Shown here in pieces: positions 44,762 to 51,025 of a stretch of DNA of 64,000 bases. Where the stretch lies: the NCBI GenBank assembly GCA_023511295.1, contig JAIMBT010000022.1, positions 1 to 64,000 of the forward strand. The letters run 5' to 3'. The notes under the pieces were generated by a model that ran no database searches, was not told the origin of the DNA, and saw only the letters and a list, made by a program, of their open reading frames with translations. The DNA comes from Alicyclobacillus sp. GTDB taxonomy: Bacteria; Bacillota; Bacilli; Alicyclobacillales; Alicyclobacillaceae. A program made the translations under genes and the position numbers. Numbering within the stretch: the first letter of the stretch is position 1; the number at the start of each line of letters is the position of its first letter.

Positions 44762-46342
44762 TTGGCGACGATTGAAGTCGTGGGATTGGGACCTGGCGGG
44801 GAGGCGAGCTTGCCGGTCGGAACGGAGCAGGCCCTGCGCTCTGGGCGGCCGGTGTATGTGCGGACGTACGTTCATCCGGTGATGGAACAGCTTTTGTCGC
44901 GCGGACTGCAGGCGGTTTCGTTCGATGACCTGTACGAGCGGGGCGAGCGATTTGAAGACGTCTACGACGAGATGGCCCGGCGTTTGCTCGACGCAGCTGC
45001 GCGCGAGGGGGACATCGTCTATGCGGTCCCGGGCCATCCGCTGATGGCGGAGCAGTCGGTTCAGAACCTGCTGCAGCGCGCGCCGGAGGCCGGGATTGAC
45101 GTGCGAATCGGGCCGGGGCAAAGCTTTCTCGACAGTGTCTGTTCGGTGTTACATATTGATCCAGTTGAAGGGCTTCACATCCTCGATGGCACGCGTTTGG
45201 ACGCGTCTGCGCTGCACCCGCTGCTACACACCCTGATTGTCCAGGTGTTCAACCGAGCGGTGGCGTCCGACGTCAAACTGACCCTGATGGAGGTGTTCCC
45301 GGACGACGCCGACGTGGTGGTCGTACGGGCCGCAGGCGTACCCGGCCTGGAACGCGTCGAGCGTGTACCGTTGTTCGAGCTGGACCGGATGGACTGGATT
45401 GACCACCTGACGACCGTCTACGTGCCGCCGGTGGAGGATGGGCAGGTCCTCGCGGGACAGCCATGGTACGTCGCGGATCTCGTTCGGCGGCTGCGGGAAC
45501 CGGATGGGTGTCCGTGGGACCGGCAGCAAACCCACGAAAGCTTGCGGCCGTACGTCCTCGAAGAAGCCTACGAGGTGGCACAGGCGATTGACGAAGGGGA
45601 CTCGGACCATCTCGCGGAGGAACTGGGTGACCTCTGGCTGCAGGTGCTGTTGCACGCACAGATTGCGAGCGAGGCAGGGGAGTTCACCCTGCGCGACGTG
45701 CACGCGGCTTTGGCGAGCAAGATTCTGCGCCGCCACCCGCACGTGTTCGGGGATGTCCACGTGGATTCGGCTGCGGCGGCAGAAGCTTCATGGCGGGCAG
45801 CGAAGGCTGCGGAGCGCATGGACGCAGCGGACGCTGGATGGACATCTGTGCTCGCGGATGTAAAGTGGGCCCAACCGGCATTCGAGGTGAGCCTTGCGCT
45901 GCAGGAGCGCGCGGCCCGCGTTGGCTTCGACTGGGCGGATGTGGCGGGCGTGACGGACAAGCTCGCTGAAGAGGTGGAAGAGTTCCGCCAGGCCCTTCGG
46001 AGGCAGGTGGCGGCCGATGGAAATGTATCGGACGACGCATCCGAACTGCCAGCCGGTACGGCGAGTTGGACGGCGTCCCGTTTGGACCGAGCCGGCCAGC
46101 ACGAGGTGGAGGACGAGCTGGGTGATCTGCTGTTCACCATCGTCAATCTCGCCCGCTGGACGGGTGTCGATGTCGAACGGGCGCTGCAGCGGTCGAACCG
46201 CAAGTTTTTCCGTCGATTTACGGAGATGGAGAAATTTTTTCAAAGAAATGGGCAAGACTTGAACCAGGTGTCCGGGGCGGAGCTTGAAACCTATTGGAAT
46301 CAAATTAAAGTAGAGGAAAAAACCATCGGAGACCTCGAGTGA
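44762..46342 (+). CDS. mazG: MazG nucleotide pyrophosphohydrolase fused to a methylase-like domain (YabN)
   Basis: The product is 526 residues. TTG 44762 has GGAGAGGG eight bases upstream; ATG 44744 is in frame but lacks a site. Residues 1-220 resemble a tetrapyrrole methylase (VVGLGPGGEASLPVG, AVPGHPLMAEQSV, IGPGQSFLDSV). Two MazG units follow: CPWDRQQTHESLRPYVLEEAYEVAQAI with EELGDLWLQVLLHAQI, and a second with EEVEEFRQAL and DELGDLLFTIVNLARW. A low-complexity insert separates the halves of the second unit. The MazG part hydrolyses NTPs or dNTPs; the methylase activity is unproven. Confidence 0.95.
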   Translation: MATIEVVGLGPGGEASLPVGTEQALRSGRPVYVRTYVHPVMEQLLSRGLQAVSFDDLYERGERFEDVYDEMARRLLDAAAREGDIVYAVPGHPLMAEQSVQNLLQRAPEAGIDVRIGPGQSFLDSVCSVLHIDPVEGLHILDGTRLDASALHPLLHTLIVQVFNRAVASDVKLTLMEVFPDDADVVVVRAAGVPGLERVERVPLFELDRMDWIDHLTTVYVPPVEDGQVLAGQPWYVADLVRRLREPDGCPWDRQQTHESLRPYVLEEAYEVAQAIDEGDSDHLAEELGDLWLQVLLHAQIASEAGEFTLRDVHAALASKILRRHPHVFGDVHVDSAAAAEASWRAAKAAERMDAADAGWTSVLADVKWAQPAFEVSLALQERAARVGFDWADVAGVTDKLAEEVEEFRQALRRQVAADGNVSDDASELPAGTASWTASRLDRAGQHEVEDELGDLLFTIVNLARWTGVDVERALQRSNRKFFRRFTEMEKFFQRNGQDLNQVSGAELETYWNQIKVEEKTIGDLE

Positions 46343-46408
46343 CAGCAGGAATTCGCCAGAACAGCACGAATATCTTTGTCGAAATACGCCACGAAAGGGG
46401 CATATGGC

Positions 46409-46681
46409 ATGAACAAGATGGACCTTATCAACAAAGTCGCCGAGCAGGCCGGCTTGAAGAAGCGGGATGCGGAGGCTGCTGTGAACAGCGTTTTTGGCGC
46501 AATCGAAGAGGCGCTGGCCGCGGGTGACAAGGTGCAGGTGATTGGCTTCGGTACGTTTGAGACCCGTAAGCGCGCGGCCCGCTCGGGGCGCAACCCGCAG
46601 ACCGGTGCGACCATCGAGATCCCGGAGTCGAACGTACCCGCGTTCAAGCCGGGCAACCGCCTGAAGGAACTGACCAAGTAA
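46409..46681 (+). CDS. hup: DNA-binding protein HU (HBsu)
   Basis: This 90-residue nucleoid protein bends DNA as a dimer and in Bacillus also joins the SRP. ATG 46409 follows AAAGGGG; upstream in-frame codons are not part of the family. Core blocks are [32 protein letters not shown] and the DNA-clasping arm [27 protein letters not shown], then [12 protein letters not shown]. Followed directly by rqcP with no gap. Confidence 0.97.
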   Translation: MNKMDLINKVAEQAGLKKRDAEAAVNSVFGAIEEALAAGDKVQVIGFGTFETRKRAARSGRNPQTGATIEIPESNVPAFKPGNRLKELTK

Positions 46682-46954
46682 TTGCGGCTCGACAAGTTTC
46701 TGAAGGCTTCTCGGCTGATTAAGCGGCGGACCGTGGCAAAAGAGGTGGCGGACGCCGGACGCATCTCGGTGAACGGCCGGGTGGCGAAGGCGGGTACGGA
46801 GGTGTCCGTAGGCGACGTCATCACGCTCCGATTCGCCAAGCAGACCGTCGAGGTGCGCGTCGCTTCCCTGGTGGAGAACCCACGCAAGGAAGCGGCACAG
46901 GAGTTGTACGAGGTGCTGTCCGGCGGACTCGACCCGGCTGCAGAAGAAAACTGA
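46682..46954 (+). CDS. rqcP: S4-domain ribosome quality-control protein RqcP
   Basis: The product is 90 residues. TTG 46682 comes immediately after the hup stop, with AAGGA in the hup end. The S4 domain is LRLDKFLKASRLIKRRTVAKEVADAGRISVNGRVAKAGTEVSVGDVITLRF with the conserved Arg and Lys face. In Bacillus RqcP (YabO) binds 50S subunits with RqcH and helps add alanine tails to stalled chains. Translational coupling with hup is likely. A strong terminator follows. Confidence 0.96.
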   Translation: MRLDKFLKASRLIKRRTVAKEVADAGRISVNGRVAKAGTEVSVGDVITLRFAKQTVEVRVASLVENPRKEAAQELYEVLSGGLDPAAEEN

Positions 46955-46974
46955 GGGCGTCCAGCCCGCACGAA

Positions 46975-47010
46975 GAGGCGTACGCAGGTTGCGTACGCCT
47001 CGATTTTTTT
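46975..47010 (+). terminator. Rho-independent terminator of the mazG-hup-rqcP unit
   Basis: GAGGCGTACGC and GCGTACGCCTC make a perfect 11-pair stem with a five-base loop, followed by GA and seven T residues. Confidence 0.95.
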
Positions 47011-47023
47011 AGCGAATTTCCTG

Positions 47024-47292
47024 GATGGCGCCGCTTGGGCCGCTGAGGAACCCGGAAGGGCAAGGAATGCGAGTGTCCGGGTCAGAAAGAGTGGCCCGCG
47101 CGTGCGCCATCTCGGGGGTACGCCAGGAAGCGGACGCATGCGATGGCGCCGCTTGGGCCGCTGAGGAACCCGGAGGGGCAAGGGATGCGAGTGTCCGGGT
47201 CAGAAAGAGTGGCCCGCGCGTGCGCCATCTCGGGGTTGAGACTGGAAGCGGACGCATGCGATGGCGCCGCTTGGGCCGCTGAGGAACCCGGA
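47024..47292 (+). repeat. 118-bp tandem repeat, 2.3 copies, hairpin-forming
   Basis: Full units run 47024-47141 and 47142-47259, with a partial third from 47260. The two full units differ at only about eight positions. Each unit can fold on itself: GATGGCGC (47024-47031) pairs with GCGCCATC (47104-47111), GGGCC.CT with AG.GGCCC, and ACCCGGA with TCCGGGT in the centre. The third copy breaks off after GAACCCGGA. Its new junction, ACCCGGACACTCGCA, is the exact reverse complement of a stretch in the full units. No coding potential is convincing on either strand. Confidence 0.9.
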
Positions 47293-47369
47293 CACTCGCA
47301 GAGGTTCTGTTCCACAAATACAAGGCATAGACTGTAGCGGATGACGCGGACAGGTTGGGGGGCGGTGAG

Positions 47370-47636
47370 ATGGCTTCACCGGAAGGTCACGACATTCGGG
47401 TGTACGGGCGCAAGAAGATTGAGGTCACTGGGGTTTCCAGCGTCGAGCGGTTTGACGTGACGGAGTTCGCACTCATCACCACAGGGGGGCCGCTCGCCAT
47501 CTACGGGACAAACCTGCATATGAAGCACCTCGATTTGCAGGAAGGCGTCGTGGTGATTGACGGGACCATCAACCGCCTGGACTACACCGAGGATAGCAAG
47601 CGGCGACGCTCGCTCGCCAAGCGCTTTCTTCGGTAG
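47370..47636 (+). CDS. yabP: Sporulation protein YabP
   Basis: The product is 88 residues. ATG 47370 has GGGGGG seven bases upstream; TTG 47355 overlaps that site. The fold is the small all-beta YabP/YqfC domain: HDIRVYGRKKIEVTGVSSVERFDVTEFALITTGGPLAIYGTNLHMKHLDLQEGVVVIDGTINRLDY. In Bacillus YabP and YabQ are sigma-E products needed for cortex formation. A CATAGACT box at 47326-47333 resembles a sigma-E -10, but no good -35 was found. Confidence 0.95.
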   Translation: MASPEGHDIRVYGRKKIEVTGVSSVERFDVTEFALITTGGPLAIYGTNLHMKHLDLQEGVVVIDGTINRLDYTEDSKRRRSLAKRFLR

Positions 47637-47645
47637 GTGGACCGC

Positions 47646-48233
47646 ATGACACAACAAGCGGTCTACGTCGTTCTCCTCGTGGTGCTCGGCGGGTGTATGG
47701 GCGCTGTGTTCGACGTGTATAACACCGTGCTGGGTTCAACCAAGTGGTTCCGCTGGCTCCGGCCCGCCGTGGATGTGGTGTTCTGGGTCGTATCTGCATG
47801 CGGCCTGTATTTTTTGGCGCTGAAATGCGACGCAGGCCGCCTCCGTCTGTACACCTTCCTGCTCGTGGCGCTCGGATACGCGCTGTACCAGCTGACTGCA
47901 CACGACGCGGTGGTCGCGAGTGCCTTTCGGATTGTGCGGTTCATTCAACGAATGGTCAACGCGCTGTTGCGGGTTGTCAACATCCTCGTATGGCGTCCTC
48001 TGTCCGCGTTGTTGCGGCTGTTGCTGCGTGGACTGCGGGCTGTGTACTGGCTGGCCTGTCGACTCGAAGACGGCCTGTTTTGGACACTGCGACTTGTGAT
48101 GGGGCGGATGTTGTACCACTGGTTGTGCCGCTTTCCCGGGGTCGCGCCGATATTCCGCGCCACGCAAAAACTTTGGGAGGATTTCTGGAACCGTACGTCG
48201 AAATGGTTGGCGACAACCTGGCTTGGCCTCTAG
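47646..48233 (+). CDS. yabQ: Spore cortex membrane protein YabQ
   Basis: This 195-residue membrane protein starts at ATG 47646 with TAGGTGG five bases upstream. Hydrophobic segments cover roughly residues 5-22, 38-58 and 66-85, followed by a longer, arginine-rich amphipathic region with aromatic residues. The start TQQAVYVVLLVVLGGCMGAVFDVYNTV with the FDVY motif is typical for YabQ. In Bacillus the protein localises to the forespore outer membrane. Nine bases after yabP, so co-transcribed. Confidence 0.92.
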   Translation: MTQQAVYVVLLVVLGGCMGAVFDVYNTVLGSTKWFRWLRPAVDVVFWVVSACGLYFLALKCDAGRLRLYTFLLVALGYALYQLTAHDAVVASAFRIVRFIQRMVNALLRVVNILVWRPLSALLRLLLRGLRAVYWLACRLEDGLFWTLRLVMGRMLYHWLCRFPGVAPIFRATQKLWEDFWNRTSKWLATTWLGL

Positions 48234-48284
48234 GTGCCTTTGGCGCCTGGCAGCGGCCGTGCAGTGACAAGGAGTTGTAGTGTT

Positions 48285-48635
48285 GTGTCGAAGACCGCAG
48301 CGCAGTCTACACCATCTCAGCGCTCGTCCGTCGAACGAGCGCGCGCGGTCGCGACTCGGCGCAAACCGCGGATTCGCATCCGCTACTTGGTGGTCGCGCT
48401 CGTTCTGCTCTGGGCCGGGTATCACTATTGGGTTCAGGTTCGCCCGGAGGCAGTGGCCCTGCAATCGAAAGAAGCAGCGCTCACCAAACAGCTCGCCGCG
48501 TTGCGGGCGCAGCATCAGCAATTGCAGGTGCAGGCGAAACGGCTTCAGGACAAAAACTACGTCCTGACCTATGCGGCGGAACACTATAACATTGTGTTAC
48601 CGGGTCAGGTCCCGTTCGTCCTGGCGCAACACTAG
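48285..48635 (+). CDS. divIC: Cell division protein DivIC (FtsB type)
   Basis: This 116-residue bitopic membrane protein has a basic N-terminal cytosolic tail (about 30 residues), one membrane segment (YLVVALVLLWAGYHYWV, about 33-50) and an external coiled coil (VALQSKEAALTKQLAALRAQHQQLQVQAKRLQDKNYV). GTG 48285 is chosen with AAGGAG ten bases upstream; an earlier GTG lies in yabQ-linked sequence. DivIC joins FtsL and DivIB in the septal complex. Its place after yabQ matches Bacillus. Confidence 0.9.
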   Translation: MSKTAAQSTPSQRSSVERARAVATRRKPRIRIRYLVVALVLLWAGYHYWVQVRPEAVALQSKEAALTKQLAALRAQHQQLQVQAKRLQDKNYVLTYAAEHYNIVLPGQVPFVLAQH

Positions 48636-48717
48636 CGTTCACGCACTGCTCGCGGCGCGGCATGCGAGGGTGACCCCAGGAAAGTCGCTTTCGCACGGTT
48701 TTGGGCGGACAGAGTAC

Positions 48718-48746
48718 TTGATTGCCGTGTGGGGATTGCTTAATAT
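48718..48746 (+). promoter_or_regulatory. Sigma-A promoter before yabR
   Basis: TTGATT, a 17-base spacer and TAATAT lie about 115 bases before yabR, implying a leader of roughly 105 bases. Confidence 0.55.
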
Positions 48747-48859
48747 GGAGTCATTCGTAAGGCGTGTGTCCGCGAAGGGTCATCGCTAAGTCGTGGTTCC
48801 AGGCGTTGTGTGGCCGTTTTCGGACAACCTCGCAAACTCTAAGGAGGACATTTTCCTGT

Positions 48860-49261
48860 ATGTCAATTGAAGTCGGCAGCAAATTGTCTGGGAAGGTAAC
48901 GGGTATTACCCATTTTGGAGCGTTTGTTTTGCTGCCAGGAGGTGTGACCGGATTGGTTCACATCTCAGAGGTTTCCCACAACTACGTCAAGGATATCCAC
49001 GACTACTTGAAGATCAACGACGAGGTGACGGTCAAAGTCATCCATGTCGACAAGGATGGAAAGATTGGCTTGTCCATCCGCCAGACCATGGAGAACCCCA
49101 ACCCATCGGGGGGCGGCCGGTCGCGGGGTTCTCATTCGGGGCACGGAAGGGCGAGTTTTGAGGATAAGCTGACGCGTTTCATGAAAGACAGTGAGGACCG
49201 ACTGCAGGCCTTGCGCCGGAGTGAGTCGAAGCGGGGCGGCCGCGGCGGCCGCCGGGGATAG
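48860..49261 (+). CDS. yabR: S1-domain RNA-binding protein YabR
   Basis: This 133-residue protein begins at ATG 48860 with AAGGAGG upstream. One complete S1 domain covers residues 1-75 (EVGSKLSGKVTGITHFGAFVLLPGGVTGLVHISEVSHNYVKDIHDYLKINDEVTVKVIHVDKDGKIGLSIRQ). A low-complexity Gly/Ser/Arg linker follows, then a helix (FEDKLTRFMKDSEDRLQALRRSES) and a Gly/Arg tail of RGG type that could bind RNA. The role is unknown; the GspS13 family of general stress proteins is similar. Confidence 0.93.
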   Translation: MSIEVGSKLSGKVTGITHFGAFVLLPGGVTGLVHISEVSHNYVKDIHDYLKINDEVTVKVIHVDKDGKIGLSIRQTMENPNPSGGGRSRGSHSGHGRASFEDKLTRFMKDSEDRLQALRRSESKRGGRGGRRG

Positions 49262-49315
49262 CCCGGAATGGGATACCGGTGCACCGGCGCATGGCAGATA
49301 CGGACGAAAATCCGA

Positions 49316-49338
49316 ACGGGGGGCACGGCCCCCCGTTT
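49316..49338 (+). terminator. Rho-independent terminator of yabR
   Basis: ACGGGGGG and CCCCCCGT pair around CACGG, followed by TTTCTGTT. Confidence 0.8.
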
Positions 49339-49410
49339 CTGTTGCAGACCGTCGCGTCCGCCGTATAGGCTGGCGGGGTGCCATCGACGATGTCAGGTTG
49401 GAGGGACGAC

Positions 49411-49617
49411 ATGCCCACAGAAACGTATTACCTGGAATACGAATTGAGCGACGGCCAGCGTGTATTTCTGCAATTTGCCGACGAGAACGACCGGGACGGT
49501 TGCCACATCTCCCTGGACTTCTACAAAGCGCAACTCGGCGCTGTCGACGAAGAGGTGTTGGAGCGGATACTTGCGAAGTTCCACGGGCAACGGCTTCTTC
49601 CCGAGACAGGTGCATAG
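49411..49617 (+). CDS. Small hypothetical protein
   Basis: The product is 68 residues. ATG 49411 follows GGAGGGACGAC. The sequence (TYYLEYELSDGQRVFLQFADENDRDGCHISLDFYKAQLG, then DEEVLERILAKFHGQRLL) suggests two or three strands and a helix, acidic overall, soluble. No known motif. It could be a small regulatory or structural protein. It lies alone between yabR and a small membrane protein, and no partner is evident. Confidence 0.75.
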   Translation: MPTETYYLEYELSDGQRVFLQFADENDRDGCHISLDFYKAQLGAVDEEVLERILAKFHGQRLLPETGA

Positions 49618-49690
49618 GGGCGGTGGATCGCCGGACACGGTGGTGCTGCGTCGGACGCGGCAGAAGGTCCTGCAGAATTTCTGAAACCGG

Positions 49691-49719
49691 TTGTTGTCTG
49701 TCCGAAATCCGCATATAAT
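49691..49719 (+). promoter_or_regulatory. Sigma-A promoter of the small membrane protein gene
   Basis: TTGTTG, a 17-base spacer and a perfect TATAAT lie 45 bases before GTG 49764. Confidence 0.7.
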
Positions 49720-49763
49720 TTGGGAGTGCACACTTTTCATCGTCGACGAACGGAGGCGGAATC

Positions 49764-49943
49764 GTGAATCAGTACTTGCACCCGTATGTCGTGGCGTTTT
49801 TCCTCCTGGTGTTCACCGTCATGTCGGTGATTGGGATGGTCCGTCTGTTCCGCCAACGGAACGCCGTGGGAACGGTGTTGCTTCTGCTCTCCACGCTCAT
49901 TTTCGGGTACAGTACCTGGATTGCTGCGACCCTGCAGTCGTAA
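49764..49943 (+). CDS. Small two-TM membrane protein (DUF2759-like)
   Basis: The product is 59 residues. GTG 49764 follows GGAGGCGGAATC. Two hydrophobic helices (YVVAFFLLVFTVMSVIGMV and VGTVLLLLSTLIFGYSTWIAA) flank a short basic loop with FRQRNA. Size and layout resemble the Bacillus DUF2759 proteins; that link rests on pattern only. It has its own promoter and is followed by an inverted repeat that probably ends the transcript. Confidence 0.75.
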   Translation: MNQYLHPYVVAFFLLVFTVMSVIGMVRLFRQRNAVGTVLLLLSTLIFGYSTWIAATLQS

Positions 49944-49981
49944 CGAGGTCGGCACGGCGCATATACGGTATCCGTACATAG

Positions 49982-50021
49982 CAAAGCGACGGCACCCGTA
50001 TCACGGAATGCCGTCGCTTTG
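49982..50021. terminator. Inverted repeat between converging genes
   Basis: CAAAGCGACGGCA and TGCCGTCGCTTTG are exact 13-base arms with a 14-base loop. It sits between the small membrane protein (plus) and cmpA (minus), so it may act as a bidirectional terminator. T tracts are weak on both strands. Confidence 0.55.
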
Positions 50022-50064
50022 ACGTTATCGTATACCGCGCCCAAACAGCCCGCACGCGAGCCGT

Positions 50065-50184
50065 TTATACCGTTCGGCGCTGCGCTGTACGGTAGCGAAA
50101 AAACGCCTGATTCAGCATCTGTATCGCCCGCGTATCTCGATTCTGGAACGCCTTTCGCAGTTGACTTTGAAGCCAGTCCGGCAT
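50065..50184 (-). CDS. cmpA: Cortex morphogenetic protein CmpA
   Basis: The product is only 39 residues. It starts MPDWLQSQLRKAFQNRDTR and continues AIQMLNQAFFRYRTAQ. The pattern M-P-x-W-L-x-x-Q-x-x-K-A-F, then D, then I-x-x-L-N-Q and F-x-Y-R matches Bacillus CmpA (37 residues). ATG 50184 has GGGGTG five bases upstream. CmpA is a sigma-E product that inhibits cortex assembly until the coat base is correctly built and is then degraded by ClpXP. A sigma-E-like promoter lies about 90 bases upstream. Confidence 0.88.
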   Translation of the reverse strand: MPDWLQSQLRKAFQNRDTRAIQMLNQAFFRYRTAQRRTV

Positions 50185-50271
50185 TCCGCCACCCCGTTTC
50201 ATCCAGCTTCACGGCGACCCCCGGCCCGCCCCGCCGGGTCGGCCCGTTGCGTCGGCCGTTTCCCGTACCAC

Positions 50272-50299
50272 AGTGTATGAGGTATCCATCCAATTTGAC
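50272..50299 (-). promoter_or_regulatory. Sigma-E-like promoter of cmpA
   Basis: On the minus strand, TCAAATT is followed after 12 bases by CATACACT, a full match to the sigma-E -10 (CATACAHT). The spacer is slightly shorter than usual and the -35 is imperfect. It lies inside the gap after comEB. Confidence 0.5.
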
Positions 50300-50326
50300 C
50301 ACGGGCGGCCCCTGCCGGACGGCAGC

Positions 50327-50788
50327 TCAGGGTGCCGGCGACGAGCTCTCTAGGTACGACAACTCAATCCCGGCCATCTGAAGCATCTGTTCGCCGAGGG
50401 AATCCGTGTACTTCTCGGCGTAGACCACGCGGACCATCCCGGCCGCAATGATGAGTTTTGCGCAGTTGACGCACGGCGCCGCCGAGACGTAAATGGTCGC
50501 GCCCTCTGTGCTCACGCCGTGCAGCGCGGCTTGGACGATGGCGTTTTGCTCCGCGTGGATGGTGCGGATGCAATGACCGTCCACTATCCAACAGCCGACC
50601 TCCGTGCAGTGGGGCATCCCTGGCGGAGATCCGTTGTAGCCAGTCGTCAGGATGCGTTTGTTGCGGACAATCACAGCGCCCACCTGTCGTCGCAAGCACG
50701 TGGCGCGCTGGGCAATCACGTCTCGAGCCATCATCATGAAGTACTCGTCCCAAGAAGGGCGCTGCCGTTCCGCGTGCAATCCCTCCAT
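50327..50788 (-). CDS. comEB: dCMP/cytidine deaminase family protein (ComEB type)
   Basis: This 153-residue zinc deaminase starts at ATG 50788 with AAGGGGG upstream; the frame extends 49 codons further, without support. Zinc and catalytic motifs are TIHAEQNAIVQ (His and Glu) and APCVNCAK (two Cys). SWDEYFMMMARDVIAQRATCLRRQVGAVIV and GYNGSPPGMPHC, with a further CxxxGCW segment, match the dCMP deaminase branch. It would supply dUMP from dCMP. It is alone on the minus strand, divergent from spoIIE, not near comEA or comEC. Confidence 0.93.
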   Translation of the reverse strand: MEGLHAERQRPSWDEYFMMMARDVIAQRATCLRRQVGAVIVRNKRILTTGYNGSPPGMPHCTEVGCWIVDGHCIRTIHAEQNAIVQAALHGVSTEGATIYVSAAPCVNCAKLIIAAGMVRVVYAEKYTDSLGEQMLQMAGIELSYLESSSPAP

Positions 50789-50957
50789 CGATGCGACCCC
50801 CTTACGTCTCCCACCACCAGACCGGGAGCACTCGAACGGATTCGTCACATTCCTTCCCGCTGTTCTTATTATAGGGCTAGTTTTTCCCCGATACATCGGC
50901 GTTGGTGTCGGGCCCCACAGATCCTGTCGGAACATTTCCCGTGAACCCCGACCGCGT

Positions 50958-50990
50958 TTGACAAACTTATCAGAACACGGCTTCTATAAT
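50958..50990 (+). promoter_or_regulatory. Spo0A-type spoIIE promoter with 21-bp spacer
   Basis: A perfect TTGACA and a perfect TATAAT are separated by 21 bases, not 17. The Bacillus spoIIE promoter has the same unusual spacing and needs Spo0A~P. A TGTCGGAA site at 50925-50932 and the TGACAAA overlapping the -35 resemble 0A boxes. Confidence 0.85.
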
Positions 50991-51025
50991 AAGCCCTACA
51001 CATTGAGCTCCGGGAGGGAACCGAA

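Noticed and set aside
46300-47181. Long minus-strand frame across hup, rqcP and the repeat
   Set aside because: It runs opposite to three confident genes and through the tandem repeat and has no ribosome site or recognisable domain.
47024-47292. Possible CRISPR array
   Set aside because: The unit is 118 bp and copies adjoin without spacers of variable sequence; no cas genes are near.
50019-50381. Plus-strand frame of 120 codons opposite cmpA and the end of comEB
   Set aside because: No ribosome site, composition is proline-rich shadow of the minus strand, and cmpA on the other strand is a recognised family.
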